Of a DNA stretch of 39,370 nucleotides, positions 24,776-36,100 are shown one piece after another (positions within the stretch are counted from its first letter, which is position 1; every line of letters begins with the position of its first letter). Made by a program: the position numbers and the translations under genes. The notes below the pieces were generated by a model. That model was given only the letters and a program-made list of their open reading frames with translations, did no database searches and had not been told where the DNA came from. The stretch is from Bacteroidetes bacterium GWB2_32_14 (lineage in GTDB: Bacteria > Bacteroidota > Bacteroidia > Bacteroidales > UBA12077): positions 1-39,370 of the forward strand of contig MENK01000021.1 of NCBI GenBank assembly GCA_001768235.1, written 5' to 3'.

Positions 24776-27700
24776 ATGAAACGAATATACATTTTATTCA
24801 TACTATTGATTGGTATAATCAATCTCACATATTCACAAACCGATCGCCAGTTCTGGTTTGTAGCACCTGCAATAACAGTCAACCATGCCGGAGAAACCCC
24901 AATATATTTCAGAGTAACAGCAGGTTCATTAGGAGCGAATATTTCTATTTCAATGCCTGCTAATTTGACTAATTTCCCGACTCAAAACCATGTGATACCT
25001 CCTAACACGACACTTACTATTAATTTATCGGCATACGTATCGCAAATTGAAAATAATTATGATTTTCTTGATGGAATAGCCGGGAAAAGCAACAAGGGAA
25101 TATACATAGAATCTGATAACCCGATTACCGTTTACTATGAAGACGCGATGACAAACAACTGCGACATTTTTGCATTAAAAGGGAAAAATGGTTTAGGGAC
25201 AGAGTTTTATACTGTTTTTCAAAATAAAGGGTACAATATGTCGAATAATTGGGCTGAACCAGCTACTTCGGCAATAGATATTGTTGCAACAGTAGATGGA
25301 ACTATTGTAACCATTGAATCGCCATTGGCATCACAAGATATCTATTCTTACGGTACAGCAAACTTTTCTGTAAACCTGAACAAGGGGCAGACTTTTTCAA
25401 TACCACCCGATTGGAATACGAATCCTCCTTCAGCCAGTTCTACATCACCAACATGTGTTACAACAAAATATGCCACAGATATTTTTGGAAGGGCAGGTGC
25501 TGATCATTTAAGTGGCTTGCATATTACTTCAAATGCAAATCATCCTATTGCTATTACGAAAAAGGATGACTCTGTCAGGTATTTTTGTATCGATGGATGG
25601 ACTGGTGGTTGTTATGATTTGATTGGCGACCAGATGGTTCCGCTTGAAATTCTGGGGAAAGAATATATTGCCATGCGCGGGGGATTGTCTTCTGCACCTG
25701 AAAACGTGTATATTGTTGCTACTGCAGATAATACGGATATATTCATTGATGGCAATATTGTTCCTGTTACAACAATTAACAGGGGCCAAACCTATGTATA
25801 TCAGGGGTTATGGAATCCTGTTTCTAAAAGTTCTGTACATATCCGTGGTTCTGAAAAGTTGAGTGTTTTGCATGTTTCAGGCTTTGGGTGCGAAGTTGGA
25901 GGTGCTATTCTGCCTCCAACCGATAAATGTACAGGTTCAACAAAAGTTTCTGTAACACGTTCTACTGCTGAAGGTTTCTTTTTCAACCTTATGGTTTGGA
26001 GTGGTGCTGAGGATGGATTTTACATAAACGGTGTATTACAGGATGATTCCCCTGGCACATTGTTTGGCCCTGCTGATTTTTTGGCTGTTCCGGGTACAAC
26101 AAACTGGAAAATATGGAGGTCTCCTTCTTTACCTACTGCTACATTCCCGGCAGGGGGAACATTTACTTTCGAGAATACAAAAGATGTTTTTCACCTGGGA
26201 TTAATTAATGGCGGTAGTTCATCGGGTTGCAGGTTTGGTTATTTTTCCGATTTTAATGAGTTACGGGTTGATGCCCAGGCTACAGGTAGTTTATCCTCAT
26301 CTATCCGCGCATGCAGTTATGAAAAAATCCAGCTGTATGCCCAGGGTGGAACTGATTACAACTGGTGGCCAATAGAATACCTTGACGATCCAACAAGTTC
26401 TACACCTGTTTCTAATCCCCCTGCTGACACAATCATGTTATTTTACGTGGAGGTAAGCGGGGCCTGTGGTTTAACAGACACGGCAACAGTGAGTGTTGAA
26501 AAATTCCCAGAACTGGAAAGTCAGTTTGCAATTGATCAGGGCTTTGGGTGTTCTCCTTTGGAACTAACCATTAATGAAGTATCAACACAAATTAAGGAAA
26601 GATACTGGGATTTTAATTTTACAGGTATTGGAGGCAATATTGACAGGGATACTATTATTTATGGAGGAAGCATCAACTACGATACCGATACAGTATTTGT
26701 TCATACCTTTGTAAATACATCAAATGAACCTATTGATACTGCTCAGAAATACAGTATCCGGTTATTGGTAAAGAATACAAACGACTGTTCCGATACGTCA
26801 TGGGCAAGTGTAAATGTTTATCCTGAGGTAACAGCTGATTTTTCAATTTCTGTTGTTGCCGATACCATTGGTTGCAGCCCGCACTTTGTTCAATATGTAA
26901 ATAGTTCGAATAACGAAGATGCTTATGCCTGGCAGTTTGGTGACGGGGTTTCAAATTTCACAGCCAGCCCGTCGCATACGTTTTACAACATCTTAAATAG
27001 TGACACCTTATATACAACACGTTTGGTTGCCCGTTCAGATTATTTTTGCCGTGATACAGCATATATGAATTTTACTGTTCATCCATACCTTGAAAATGGA
27101 TTTACAATAAATAAACATGAGGGATGCTCGCCATTGGATGTTACGTTTACCAATGGGTCTGTATTTGCAGATACCATATTCCTTGATTTTGGGGATGGAA
27201 ATGACTCTGTTATGACAACTTTTACTACTGTTATTCACAGGTACACGAATACCGGTAATACCGTTGATACGAATGTCGTTGAAATGATCGTGAAAAATGA
27301 CGAGGGTTGTTACGAATTTGCTTACGATACGATTATTGTTTACCCCGAAATCAGGGCTAATTACACTGTTGATGTCCCAACATATACCGGGTGTAATTCT
27401 CAACTTTTTAATTTTGTAAATACATCGAATAGTGGAGTTCATACTGCGAGTTCATATCTCTGGGCCTTTGGCGACGGGGCAACATCGAATACAACGGCAG
27501 TAAATGTTCCACATACTTATACCAATTCTACAAGTGCCGATCAGAATTATACATTTAACCTGCGGGCACAATCGCAATACGGCTGTTGGGACGATACTAC
27601 ACACAATATACGAATAAATCGTGCGTATGCTGATTTTGTTGTGAATACCGACAAAGGATGTTCGCCACTTCCCGTAACCATTACCAATACATCTGTTGGT

Positions 27701-30700
27701 ACAGGGATAACAATCTGGGCATGGAATTTCGGAGATGCAACAAACAGCGCTTTGCAAAATCCCCCGGTAAAAACATATACCAATGCAACAGGAGCTACTT
27801 TGGTTCGTAATATGCAATTAACCGTAACAGGAACCGGTAGTTGCAGCACTTCTAAAACAATTCCTATAAGCGTGTATTCATCTGTTGATGTTACATTTAC
27901 CCCGCTAACTCAAACCGGTTGCGATTCGCTGATTATACCATTTAATTCTACGATTTTACCAAATATTGCAGGAACAACATACGCATGGAATTTTGGCGAC
28001 GGAACCTCTTCAAGCTTAGCTGATATAACACATATTTACAGAAACCTCGCCAGTGCAAGCAATGTAATTTATACAGCCCAGGTAACAGCGACTACTCCAA
28101 ACGGATGTACCGATAATGCATCAACAACAATTACCGTACGCCCTTATGTAAATGCATTATTTACTGTTGATAAAGTTGCCGGTTGTACACCATTAACTGT
28201 TGATGCTATTGCTACTACATATATAGGAATACCAACTGCAAATTATGTATGGTCGTATGGTGATGGCTATAACCCTACAGGTATAACGAATCCTCCGGCA
28301 CATATTTATCCTGTAAACCCTGCTCCCGGGCCAGATGATACATATCCTTTACGATTAACAGTATCAGATCCCAGCGGGTTGTGTACCGATTTTATGCAAA
28401 AAACAGTTACCGTTTATGCTGCTGCTTTAGCTGATTTTACTCCCAAAGAAGTAAGTGGTTGTAATCCCTTTACTGTTGATTTTGCTAACGCATCTTCAAC
28501 AAACTCGACTTCTTTCTTGTGGGATTTTGGTGATGGAACGACCACGAATGTTTCGAATCCCGCACCTAAAGTATTTAGTAATACAACCAATGCAACGTTG
28601 CCATATCCTATCCAATTAACGGCAACTACAGCAAATGGATGTACAAACAGTACATCAGCCAATATATATGTATATCGATATGTAAATGCCGATTTCGCTG
28701 TAAATATTACAGAAGGATGCTCCCCCGTAACAGTTGGAATAACTAACAACTCCAGTGGAGGAAACTATCGCTGGTACTGGAATTCACAAACAGGAACAGG
28801 AGTTGCAGATAAGACATCTACAAATGGTACGGAGAGCTTTACTCATACCTATACAAACACTACCGGAAGCGACATTACTTATTATTTAACTGTAGTAGCC
28901 GAGAATGCCAACGGATGTTCAGAACTCTTTACAAGAGAGATATTGGTACACTCATCCATAACAGCCGGATTTACATATACTCAAACTACCTTGTGTAATC
29001 CATCGGATGCAATATTTACAAATACATCCGTTGGAGGCGGAAGCTATACTATGAACTGGGATTTTGGGGATGGTACTTCAATTGCAACTACATCGAATAC
29101 AGTTAATAAAACATTCACCAATAACAGCACAAATGATGTTAATTATACTGTAATTTTATCGGCTGCATCTGAAAATGGTTGCACCGATACGTATCAGGAT
29201 ATTGTAACAGTATATTCGAGGGTAGATGCCAACTTATCTATTCCTGTAAGCCAGGGATGCCCTGATCCTGCAACGGAATTATTCAATGCTGCTATCGAGA
29301 ATACATCCATAGGTAATGTGACAGATACTTATCAATGGTATGTGGATAATGTTGCAATCGCGGCAGCACCGAACGATAAATCAGACTTTAATTACTCATA
29401 CCAAAATTCAGATCCAAATATCAGGGAATACGAAGTTAAATTAAGGGCAACCAATATACATGGCTGTTATACCGAGAAAACAGATAAGATAACTGTTTAT
29501 GAATATGTGGATGCAGTGTTTATACCACTTAACCCGAATGGTTGTTCTCCCTGGGAAGTACAGTTCGATAACCAGTCATCGGCACCTGCGACAAATACAA
29601 ACTATTTGTGGGAATTTGGCGACAACACCAGCTCGGGGGAATTGGAACCTGAACACCTGTTCTATAATGCAAGCCGGACTACCGATAAATCGTACCGTAT
29701 TTTACTTACTGTTACATCTGAAAATTATTGTACCGATACAATAAGTGCTCCAATTACGGTTTATCATCAACCCCTGGCTAAGCTATATGCCGATCCTACA
29801 TCTTCGTGTCCGCCTTTGGATGTTACAATGAACAATTTTGATTCCCGCGGATTCGATCGATTCGAGTGGCGTTTTGGCGATGGCAATACTCAATTAGTCA
29901 ACAGTTCGGTTGGTGAAACAAGAACTTACTCTTATCCAAACCCATCAATAGATAATACATACAATTACACACTTAAACTTTGGGTTGAAACAGACGAGGG
30001 GTGCTGGCATATGGATTCAACTGTTCTTAATGTTTTCCCTGATGTTATTGCCGGCTTTACATACGATCCGGCAGGATGTAATCCTTTTGTTTCAGAATTT
30101 ACAAATACATCTTCATCACCGGCAACCCAGTTTTTCTACGATTTTAATGATGGAAGTACTGATAATCAGCCGGATGTATTCCATCGGTTTGTAAACGACA
30201 GCTATTACGATAAAACGTTTATGGTACGATTAACAGCTTCGTCGGAATACAATTGCTGGGATACCATTTCGCACCCGGTAATAGTTTATGCACAGCCTGT
30301 TGCTTTGTTTAACCCGACACCTACAGTTCAAACTTTTCCTGAAAACCAGGTTCAGTTAAACAGTGCATCGAACAACCAACCATGGAATTATACCTGGGAT
30401 TTTGATGATGGTTTAACATCAAATGCATCGAACGAATTATACCATACATACGAGCATTGGGGTGAGCGGGATATTACATTAACTTTGCAAAGTACTACAA
30501 GTAGTTGCAACAATGCAATTACCAAAACAATTGTAATTTATCCTCCGGAAGTAAATGCAGCCTTTACAGTTAGTACAGATCGTGGTTGTGAACCTTTGGA
30601 TATTCAGTTTACAGCTGCAGCTTCTGTTTATTCTGAAATATATACATACGAATGGGATTTTGGCGATGGAACATCAGGAACAGGTGCTACACCAAATCAT

Positions 30701-31378
30701 ACTTACGAAACAGCAGGTTTGTATTATGTTAAGATGATTGCCCGGGGCGAAGGTGGCGAAGATTATGAATACCGAACGATTAAGGTATATAAAAACCCTG
30801 TAGCCAATTTCTCTGTTGCACCAAAACTGGGTATGTTAAATGAACAGTTACAGGCAAGGGTAGAATATTTTAATCTGTCGGAATGTAGCGATACCCTGGG
30901 TTGTACATATCAGTGGAGTTTTGGCGATGAAAATACATCAACAGAGCGTGAAGGAGTACACAATTACACAAAATTGGGTACTTACGATGTTTCTTTAGTT
31001 GTTACAACAAGCCAGGGATGCGTGGATTCATTGGTTCGTGAAAATGAAGTAACTATTATCGGCGAAGGGCAGATTGTATTTCCAAACGCATTTACCCCTA
31101 ACATCGGAGGCCCGATAGGATGCAGAACCGACAATGGGTATGATGTTTACAGCAACGATATTTTCTTCCCTGTTTATAAAGGAGTAGTTAAGTATGAATT
31201 ACTCATTTATACCCGTTGGGGAGAGCTTATATTCAAAAGTGATGATGTGGATTGCGGCTGGGATGGATATGTAGATGGCAAACTTGCCAAACAGGATGTT
31301 TATGTTTGGAAAGCCCAGGGTAAGTTTACTAATGGGCGGGCATTTGAAATGGCAGGCGATGTTACGTTAATCAGGTAG
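24776..31378 (+). CDS. Giant PKD-repeat protein with type B T9SS sorting domain
   Basis: A 2200-residue secreted protein. The signal peptide is residues 1-20 (NLTYSQ). Residues about 22-500 resemble the IgGFc-binding-protein N-terminal domain (start RQFWFVAPAI; ITKKDDSVRYF; LHVSGFGCEVGGAILPP). About 585-2095 is a chain of around 17 PKD-like domains. Most have W-x-FGDG and a Cys near each end (xGCSPLxVxF, then NGCTD), and at least two lack FGDG (near YRWYWNSQTGTG and YQWYVDNVAIAA). Residues 2100-2200 are the CHU_C/gliding-motility-associated type B sorting domain, with FPNAFTPN, YTRWGELIF, GWDGYVDGK and YVWKAQGKF. It is probably a cell-surface or released filament-like adhesin carried by T9SS with a PorP/SprF partner. 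No enzyme motif is visible. Confidence 0.9.
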   Translation: MKRIYILFILLIGIINLTYSQTDRQFWFVAPAITVNHAGETPIYFRVTAGSLGANISISMPANLTNFPTQNHVIPPNTTLTINLSAYVSQIENNYDFLDGIAGKSNKGIYIESDNPITVYYEDAMTNNCDIFALKGKNGLGTEFYTVFQNKGYNMSNNWAEPATSAIDIVATVDGTIVTIESPLASQDIYSYGTANFSVNLNKGQTFSIPPDWNTNPPSASSTSPTCVTTKYATDIFGRAGADHLSGLHITSNANHPIAITKKDDSVRYFCIDGWTGGCYDLIGDQMVPLEILGKEYIAMRGGLSSAPENVYIVATADNTDIFIDGNIVPVTTINRGQTYVYQGLWNPVSKSSVHIRGSEKLSVLHVSGFGCEVGGAILPPTDKCTGSTKVSVTRSTAEGFFFNLMVWSGAEDGFYINGVLQDDSPGTLFGPADFLAVPGTTNWKIWRSPSLPTATFPAGGTFTFENTKDVFHLGLINGGSSSGCRFGYFSDFNELRVDAQATGSLSSSIRACSYEKIQLYAQGGTDYNWWPIEYLDDPTSSTPVSNPPADTIMLFYVEVSGACGLTDTATVSVEKFPELESQFAIDQGFGCSPLELTINEVSTQIKERYWDFNFTGIGGNIDRDTIIYGGSINYDTDTVFVHTFVNTSNEPIDTAQKYSIRLLVKNTNDCSDTSWASVNVYPEVTADFSISVVADTIGCSPHFVQYVNSSNNEDAYAWQFGDGVSNFTASPSHTFYNILNSDTLYTTRLVARSDYFCRDTAYMNFTVHPYLENGFTINKHEGCSPLDVTFTNGSVFADTIFLDFGDGNDSVMTTFTTVIHRYTNTGNTVDTNVVEMIVKNDEGCYEFAYDTIIVYPEIRANYTVDVPTYTGCNSQLFNFVNTSNSGVHTASSYLWAFGDGATSNTTAVNVPHTYTNSTSADQNYTFNLRAQSQYGCWDDTTHNIRINRAYADFVVNTDKGCSPLPVTITNTSVGTGITIWAWNFGDATNSALQNPPVKTYTNATGATLVRNMQLTVTGTGSCSTSKTIPISVYSSVDVTFTPLTQTGCDSLIIPFNSTILPNIAGTTYAWNFGDGTSSSLADITHIYRNLASASNVIYTAQVTATTPNGCTDNASTTITVRPYVNALFTVDKVAGCTPLTVDAIATTYIGIPTANYVWSYGDGYNPTGITNPPAHIYPVNPAPGPDDTYPLRLTVSDPSGLCTDFMQKTVTVYAAALADFTPKEVSGCNPFTVDFANASSTNSTSFLWDFGDGTTTNVSNPAPKVFSNTTNATLPYPIQLTATTANGCTNSTSANIYVYRYVNADFAVNITEGCSPVTVGITNNSSGGNYRWYWNSQTGTGVADKTSTNGTESFTHTYTNTTGSDITYYLTVVAENANGCSELFTREILVHSSITAGFTYTQTTLCNPSDAIFTNTSVGGGSYTMNWDFGDGTSIATTSNTVNKTFTNNSTNDVNYTVILSAASENGCTDTYQDIVTVYSRVDANLSIPVSQGCPDPATELFNAAIENTSIGNVTDTYQWYVDNVAIAAAPNDKSDFNYSYQNSDPNIREYEVKLRATNIHGCYTEKTDKITVYEYVDAVFIPLNPNGCSPWEVQFDNQSSAPATNTNYLWEFGDNTSSGELEPEHLFYNASRTTDKSYRILLTVTSENYCTDTISAPITVYHQPLAKLYADPTSSCPPLDVTMNNFDSRGFDRFEWRFGDGNTQLVNSSVGETRTYSYPNPSIDNTYNYTLKLWVETDEGCWHMDSTVLNVFPDVIAGFTYDPAGCNPFVSEFTNTSSSPATQFFYDFNDGSTDNQPDVFHRFVNDSYYDKTFMVRLTASSEYNCWDTISHPVIVYAQPVALFNPTPTVQTFPENQVQLNSASNNQPWNYTWDFDDGLTSNASNELYHTYEHWGERDITLTLQSTTSSCNNAITKTIVIYPPEVNAAFTVSTDRGCEPLDIQFTAAASVYSEIYTYEWDFGDGTSGTGATPNHTYETAGLYYVKMIARGEGGEDYEYRTIKVYKNPVANFSVAPKLGMLNEQLQARVEYFNLSECSDTLGCTYQWSFGDENTSTEREGVHNYTKLGTYDVSLVVTTSQGCVDSLVRENEVTIIGEGQIVFPNAFTPNIGGPIGCRTDNGYDVYSNDIFFPVYKGVVKYELLIYTRWGELIFKSDDVDCGWDGYVDGKLAKQDVYVWKAQGKFTNGRAFEMAGDVTLIR

Positions 31379-31403
31379 AAAAATTATCTTTCCAGAGGAT
31401 TGC

Positions 31404-31464
31404 CTGCAGGGGAAAACGGGATGTAGAAATGTAATAAAATTCCACTTCCTTTTTCCCCGGGCAG
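31404..31464. repeat. Imperfect inverted repeat downstream of the PKD gene
   Basis: CTGC-A-GGGGAAAA (31404-31416) can pair with TTTTCCCC-GG-GCAG (31451-31464) around a 34-base loop. It could be an RNA structure in the 3' region of the PKD gene. No T-run follows. Confidence 0.35.
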
Positions 31465-31528
31465 AGGGAAAAATAATATTAGTGATTTTATCTGTTTTTG
31501 AAGGATGAATGCCGAATGTAATTTATTG

Positions 31529-31560
31529 CAAACCAACGGATTGATCCGTTGGTTTGTATT
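31529..31560. terminator. Terminator between PKD gene and efflux operon
   Basis: A perfect inverted repeat (31529-31541 with 31544-31556) gives a 12-13-bp stem between two convergent genes. The plus strand continues TATTTT. The minus strand has only a weak T stretch. Confidence 0.7.
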
Positions 31561-31583
31561 TTAATCAAGCATTTAAAGAAAAA

Positions 31584-32765
31584 TCATAATTTATATGTAA
31601 ATAATTTAGCAACTGCCTGGTGGTATTCTTTTTCGGTTAGTAAATAATCATCGTAAACCTGGTAAAAATAGCTAATTTCCATAAAGTAATCTATAGCCGA
31701 AATCTCACCAAGTTCCAGCGATTTCTTTAACAGGGCTGTATTGTTTACTGTACTTAAAACCGAAATATAATTATCCAGGTTACTTTTCAGGTTTTGTATT
31801 TTTTCAATTTGTATTCGTGTTTCTGTTGTAACTTTAACCTGAGCAAGCTGGTAATTTAAACCTGAATACTCTGATTCGAACCGGGCTTTTTTAATGGCAG
31901 AGTTGCTACCCCAAAGCGGAACAGATATTCCAACCACAAAACCCCTGAATTTTTCATCGGCAACAGTTTCTCCTGCATACCCCAGACTGAATTTAGGGAG
32001 TTGCAGATTCTTTGTTACTTTAACCATCTTCGCAGATGACTCGGTTTGCTTTATGGCAAAAAGGATTTCAGGATCAATATTCTCTTTCTCGGCAATAATC
32101 GAATCTAAATTTATATTCTCATCCATTGGGTATTCTGTAATATTCGTGTTTATATCCTGCCCGCCATTCATGGATTTTAACTGTTTTCTTACCGTGTTTA
32201 AATCATTTATAACTGTTTTAAGCTGGTTCTGAACTTGCAATAAATGAAGTTTTGATTTATTTACTTCGAGAATGTTTACATTGCCTGTTTCGAGACTTTT
32301 TGTAAAAGCCAGCAACAAATTTTCAGCATCGGTAAGCCTGTCATGCAAAAGAAAACTCATCCTGGTGAGGTAAACCGTTTCAATGAGGAATTTTTTTGCT
32401 TCGAAAAGTACCGATTGCCTTATTTGCTGGTAGCTTAAACGTTCCTGTTCAGTCATTAATCTCGATAATGCCGATTGATTCCTGTAAAAACAAGGCATCT
32501 GAAATGACTGGCTAATCTCGAAAGTTTCCTTAGGCCCTGTAGTTGATGAGTTGTCAGGAAAATATCCGTACGAAAACTCAGGCCCGTCAGGTAAAATTCG
32601 ATTTTTATATTCATAGGTTTTACTTTCGAGAAGCTTTTTACTGGCAAGTATTTCATTGTTGTTCGCTTCAATGGATTTTAAAATCTCATCAACCGATTGC
32701 GATTTTATTTCTCCGGCCATAAAAAGTAAAAAAAATAAAACCAGGCTTATCTTATATTTTTCCAT
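31584..32765 (-). CDS. Outer-membrane efflux channel (TolC/CusC type)
   Basis: About 393 residues from ATG 32765. The frame opens at TTG 32783, but MEKYKISLVLFFLLFMAGEIKSQ is a full signal peptide by itself. The protein has the long helical segments of the outer-membrane efflux family (OEP): SLSRLMTEQERLSYQQIRQ, then LNILEVNKSKLHLLQVQNQLKT-type repeats with coiled-coil spacing, twice over. It would be the outer-membrane exit duct for the RND pump encoded upstream. It is the last gene of the operon, starting a few bases after DUF3147. Family length is usually 400-450, so it is slightly short but complete. Confidence 0.88.
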   Translation of the reverse strand: MEKYKISLVLFFLLFMAGEIKSQSVDEILKSIEANNNEILASKKLLESKTYEYKNRILPDGPEFSYGYFPDNSSTTGPKETFEISQSFQMPCFYRNQSALSRLMTEQERLSYQQIRQSVLFEAKKFLIETVYLTRMSFLLHDRLTDAENLLLAFTKSLETGNVNILEVNKSKLHLLQVQNQLKTVINDLNTVRKQLKSMNGGQDINTNITEYPMDENINLDSIIAEKENIDPEILFAIKQTESSAKMVKVTKNLQLPKFSLGYAGETVADEKFRGFVVGISVPLWGSNSAIKKARFESEYSGLNYQLAQVKVTTETRIQIEKIQNLKSNLDNYISVLSTVNNTALLKKSLELGEISAIDYFMEISYFYQVYDDYLLTEKEYHQAVAKLFTYKL

Positions 32766-32779
32766 TTTAATATATTTTT

Positions 32780-33133
32780 TCAAGTTAGGTTTATGCCATA
32801 GTGTTTAAGAATCAGAACATATATTGTATATGCTAATGCAGTTAAGATTATTGATATTGTTAATGAAATCCAGAAATTATAACCATATTTTATTAATAAT
32901 GGAAATGCAATAAGAAAAATATGACTTGGAATAACTGCAATAAGAACATTCCACGAAAGGGATGATACTTTTTGAGCATCATTCGTGTCGAGATAGAGCC
33001 AAATCATTGCAAGCAAGGTTGTTAATGGCAGAGATGCATAAACTGCGGCCATTATCGAGTTACGTTTACCAACTTCGGATATGGTTACAATCAAAATCGA
33101 AGTTAAAAGGACTTTAATTACGAATCGTATCAT
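32780..33133 (-). CDS. DUF3147-family small membrane protein
   Basis: A 117-residue inner-membrane protein with about four hydrophobic helices (near residues 3-20, 28-46, 62-80 and 88-110). The pattern KVLLTSILIVTISEVGKR and YASLPLTTLLAMIWLYLDT fits DUF3147, a family of unknown function. Its ATG overlaps the stop of the RND pump gene (ATGA), and its end lies just before the channel gene, so it is translated as part of the efflux operon. A helper or substrate-handling role for the pump is suggested only by this position. Confidence 0.8.
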   Translation of the reverse strand: MIRFVIKVLLTSILIVTISEVGKRNSIMAAVYASLPLTTLLAMIWLYLDTNDAQKVSSLSWNVLIAVIPSHIFLIAFPLLIKYGYNFWISLTISIILTALAYTIYVLILKHYGINLT

Positions 33134-36100
33134 ATTTTTTTCGGTTTAATGATTCCACGATTATTTAAAATACTGTAAACTATTGGTACAATATAGATAT
33201 TGAGCAATGTTGAAGTAAGTAATCCCCCCAAAATAACTTTTGCCATTGGACTTTGAATTTCGTTGCCCGACAAATCTCCTTTCAGAGCCAAAGGAATTAA
33301 AGCAAGAGCAGCAGTAAGAGCTGTCATTAATATTGCATTCAAACGGTCTGATGAGCCTTTTGTTACAGTTTCATAGAGTGAGATACCCTGATTTTGTAAT
33401 TTTTGATAATTTGAAATCAGAAGTATTCCATTACGGGTTGCAATACCAAAAAGGGTTATAAAACCAATAATTGCAGGAATACTTAGAATGCCCGAAGTAA
33501 ACCAAATTGAAAACACACCACCAATTAATGCAAGAGGTAAATTTAACAAGATGATACCTGCTAATTTGAAGTTTTTAAATTCCTGAAACAACAAAAGAAA
33601 AATAATGAGTATTGCAATAACTGAAGTAAGCATAAGTGTACGTGAAGCTTTTGCTTCGCTTTCGAACTGACCGCCATATTCAACCCTGTAACCTTCAGGC
33701 AATCTTACATTTTCATCAATATTTTTTTGTATATCCCGAACAACACTTCTCAAATCTCGTTCTGCCACGTTTGCTGAGATTACAATTTTACGCTGTACAT
33801 TTTCCCTGCTTATAGAACTTGGCCCGGAAACTGAAACAATATCAGCCACCTGTTCTAATGGAACCTTTTTCCCATCGTATGTATCAATCAAAGAGGAACG
33901 GATACCTTCGATAGTTTCTGTATAATCTTTATCTAATCGCAACACCAGATCAAAGCTCCGTTGGCCTTCGTAAATGTCAGCAAGTTTTTCGCCACCAAAA
34001 GCAATATCAATAAATTCGTTAAATTGTTCAATAGTAATGCCATATTGTGCCAGCATATCACGATTTGCACGAATCTGGATTTGAGGTATTTCAACTTGTT
34101 GGTCAACATTTACATCAACTAAGCCTTCAATATCGACAATTGCACTTTTTATTTGATTTCCGACAGAGAACATCCTGTTCAAATCGTTACCAAATAGTTT
34201 GATGGCAATATTTGCTCTCGTACCGGACAACATGTGATCAATTCTGTGGCCGAGAGGTTGACCAACAGTGAAAGCAATGCCGGGAATTCGGGATAATGTT
34301 TTTCGAACATCTGCCAGAAACTCTTGCTGACTACGTTCTTTAAGCATAAAGTTAATATCTATTTCGGCACTGTTTGTTGTTTGAGAATGTTCGTCCAATT
34401 CGCCCCTGCCAGTTCTCCGGGCAGTACTCGATATTTCGGGGATTAACAACATCTCCGTTTCGACTAAATTACCTAAATGGTTGCTTTCTTCGAGCGATAC
34501 CCCGGGTTTTGTAACTACCGATAATGTTAATGAGCCTTCATTAAACTCAGGTAAAAAGCTGCGTCCCAGTGTTGAAAATGCAACAAGAGAAATTATAAAT
34601 AAGCCAAGCGTTGAGATGATTACTGCTTTTTTGTGTTTTAGAGCCCACGAAAGTGATTGTTCGTAGTAAAAAGAGAGTTTGCGCACCAACCATTTTTCAT
34701 TTTCGTTTCGTGCAAGGTATTTTTCATTTGTAAGCATCATCTTGCACAATAACGGAGTAAGTGTCATTGCAACAACGAGCGAAACAAATAGAGAAACTAC
34801 AAATGAAATTCCAAGTGGTTGCAGCATTCTTCCTTCCATGCCTGAAAGAAAAAACAGGGGTAAGAAAGCTACCATAATGATTAAGGTTGCATTCAGAATT
34901 GATGCTCTTATTTCTTTTGATGCTTCAAACACAACAGTAAAAGACGATAGTCTTTTTTCTAAAGGTTTTTGATTATTCTGTCGAAGCCGTTTGTAAACAT
35001 TTTCAACATCAATAATAGCATCGTCAACCAGCGAACCAATTGCTATTGCCATACCACCCAAACTCATTGTATTAATGGTTATTCCTAATGATTTCATTAC
35101 TATAATTGCACCAAGCAATGACAAGGGAATTGCCAAAAGTGAAATAATCGTGGTTCGGAAACTTCCCAGGAAAACGAACAGGATGATGATTACGAAAATT
35201 CCACCTTCCATTAATGCGTTTTGCACATTACGAACCGATGTTTCAATAAAATCGGCCTGACGAAAAATCTTAGTATCTAATTTTACATCAGCAGGCAATG
35301 TTTTACGTAATACTGCAAGATTTTCCTCAATGCGTTGTGTAACATCAAGTGTATTTGCATTTGGCTGCTTCGATATGGAAATAATTATCGCGGGTTTTGC
35401 ATTTTCTGATGCGTGTCCCATTTTTATTGCACCTCCAATTTTTACTTCTGCAACATCTCTTATTTTAATTGATTTGCCCTTGGCTGATTTGATATACGAA
35501 TTACCTAAATCTTCTAAATCGGAAGTTCGGGCAATACCGCGCACCACATATTCGTTTCCATATTGTCTTACTACCCCGCCTGTTGAATTCTGACTAACAC
35601 CCTTACATACGTTTGCCAACTCAGTCATTGAGACATGGTAATATTTCATTTTATGAGGATTTGCCAAAACCTGGTATTGTTTGTAATCACCACCGATAAT
35701 AGTAACCTGCGAAACGCCACCGGTAGCAAGAACTAATGGTTTTACGTTCCATTCGGCAATAGTTCTTAAATCCATCATACTTGTGCTATCGGCTTGCATA
35801 CCAATAAAAAATATTTCGCCCATAACACTTGATTGCGGGGCAAGAACAGGCTGGCCAATGCCTAAAGGCATTTGAGTAGAAACACTAATTAGTTTTTCGC
35901 TAACAATTTGCCGTGCTTTAAAGATATCTGTTCCCCAGTCGAATTCAACCCAGACAAAAGAAAAACCTTGCGACGATGCAGATCGTACCCTGCGAACATC
36001 CGTGGCACCATTTACAGCTGTTTCAATAGGAAAAGTAACCAGCCGTTCAACTTCTTCTGATGCCATACCGTGAGCATCAGTCATGATAACTACCGTGGGT

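Noticed and set aside
27035-27849. Long antisense frames inside the PKD-repeat gene, one of 135 codons
   Set aside because: They are shadows of the repeated coding sequence, with low-complexity translations and no family motif.
26540-31060. CRISPR-like or nucleotide-level repeat array in the PKD gene
   Set aside because: The periodicity is at protein level (about 90 residues). The DNA copies are strongly diverged and have no spacer structure.
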